From the NCBI GenBank assembly GCA_018296165.2, contig JACKQL020000018.1, positions 868,001-932,000 of the forward strand: 64,000 nt of DNA. The letters run 5' to 3'. Under the pieces are notes generated by a model. The model worked only from the letters and a program-made list of their open reading frames with translations, was not told where the DNA came from and ran no database searches. Position 1 is the first letter of the stretch. Every line of letters starts with the position of its first letter. This DNA comes from Termitomyces sp. T153 (lineage: Eukaryota; Basidiomycota; Agaricomycetes; Agaricales; Lyophyllaceae). Positions 63,501-64,000 of the stretch are shown piece after piece. Position numbers and translations under genes: made by a program.

Positions 63501-64000
63501 AATTCCTTTCAACTCTAACTCTGTTATGAACTTTGTGCATATCTCTGTTCATACATTTATGACCCCATACATTCATAATTAACCCCAGACCTTGCCTTAT
63601 GCTTGGCCCCAAAATCCATCAACACTAATCAATCTCCCATCAGTCTCTAGCCCTGCTCCCATCACTTGTATGGCCCTGCTTACCCTACACACCCAATACT
63701 TGCCTCTGGACTTGTGCCTGACATATCCCCAAGCCCAACCCTCCTTGTACCTTGTCTGAGACTTCTCTGGACCACCCAGGACTTGTTTGGACTGCTTATT
63801 CTCACAAGTATCTAAAGTCTGGACCTCCTCAGAATGCTAGGTTATAAGTGCAGGACATCACATCTGCTTAGTAAGGGCTTGCCCAGTCAAGCTGAGCCCC
63901 CACAGTTAGTGAAACCTGACAATACTGCACTGAAATCTCCTATTGCCCAAACAAAACCAAGCCTCCATATCTCTACCCTTGGACCAGGAATTTAACCAAG
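60536..64000. repeat. CpG-void repetitive tract, likely methylated transposon fossil
   Basis: I read every line of this stretch and found one CG dinucleotide (near 61789) in about 3,465 bases at roughly 45% G+C. TG and CA are abundant. Genes to the left have ordinary CpG. Short ORFs are C-rich/Pro-Ser-rich (61523-61933 encodes a CNTCHGPSL...CLQCF segment) and look like frame-broken gag- or zinc-knuckle-like remains. From about 62880 to 63700 the top strand is strongly pyrimidine-rich. Best explanation: old, heavily CpG-methylated repeats that have lost nearly all CpG by deamination. No intact gene is supported. The element continues past the window edge. Confidence 0.75.
62440..62780 (+). promoter_or_regulatory. 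LTR-like promoter segment inside the CpG-void tract
   Basis: CAGTATAAATACTGCTTGTA followed by TATAGAGACAAAAGAAC resembles the TATA box and R/U5 start of a fungal LTR, with AGTAGCCCTCAGCTTACCAG downstream. Several TACTGACATC(T/C)A repeats precede it. No second LTR lies in the window to confirm it. Confidence 0.3.

Overview
The window looks like genomic DNA of a mushroom-forming basidiomycete (Agaricomycetes). Genes are split by many short GT-AG introns (mostly 45-70 nt), often with a CTNAC/CTGAC-like branch site. The gene set is typical of that group: a cellular RNA-dependent RNA polymerase, an extra G-protein alpha subunit, a heme-thiolate peroxidase, a spermidine synthase-saccharopine dehydrogenase fusion, and BTB and F-box proteins. 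Exon models were built by eye from splice signals, reading phase and family motifs. For ten genes (the Ser/Pro-rich, BTB, secreted-repeat, RING-RRM, RdRP, peroxidase, F-box, G-alpha, SDR and SPE3-LYS9 genes) the summed exon lengths are exact multiples of three, which supports the models.

Layout. 1-4.2 kb: a coiled-coil gene cut by the window edge with a decayed tail, then a disordered Ser/Pro-rich protein. 4.8-8.7 kb, minus strand: a low-complexity protein with two hydrophobic segments, and a BTB/POZ protein. 9.9-11.0 kb: a small secreted protein built from a duplicated three-exon unit. 11-14.4 kb: gene-poor. 14.4-15.3 kb: a pseudokinase remnant. 15.7-19.6 kb, minus: a RING + RRM protein of about 973 residues. 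21.4-25.3 kb, minus: RdRP of RNA silencing (about 1181 residues). 26.7-27.4 kb: a pogo-like miniature transposon. 27.8-29.4 kb: secreted heme-thiolate peroxidase. 30.0-31.5 kb, minus: F-box protein. 34.5-36.7 kb: divergent G-alpha. 36.9-37.6 kb, minus: RRG7-like mitochondrial protein. 38.3-44.6 kb: a second copy of the pogo-like element, split by a Ty1/copia LTR retrotransposon. 46.4-47.7 kb: short-chain dehydrogenase. 48.7-53.3 kb: SNF2/RING ATPase. 54.7-57.4 kb, minus: spermidine synthase-saccharopine dehydrogenase fusion, head-to-head with a TRM4/NSUN2-like tRNA methyltransferase (57.6-60.5 kb). 60.5-64 kb: a gene-free tract in which I find one CpG in almost 3.5 kb.

Functionally this is a patchwork of unrelated housekeeping and regulatory genes, with no biosynthetic cluster. 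Genome defence is one recurring theme: an RNAi polymerase, a copia element whose ORF carries stops and active-site changes although its LTRs are nearly identical, and the CpG-void tract, which fits heavy CpG methylation followed by deamination. RNA splicing is the other: the models need very small exons (4, 11, 12 and 15 nt), a 23-nt intron and a GC-AG intron. The most novel-looking protein is the secreted duplicated-exon protein at 9.94-11.03 kb.
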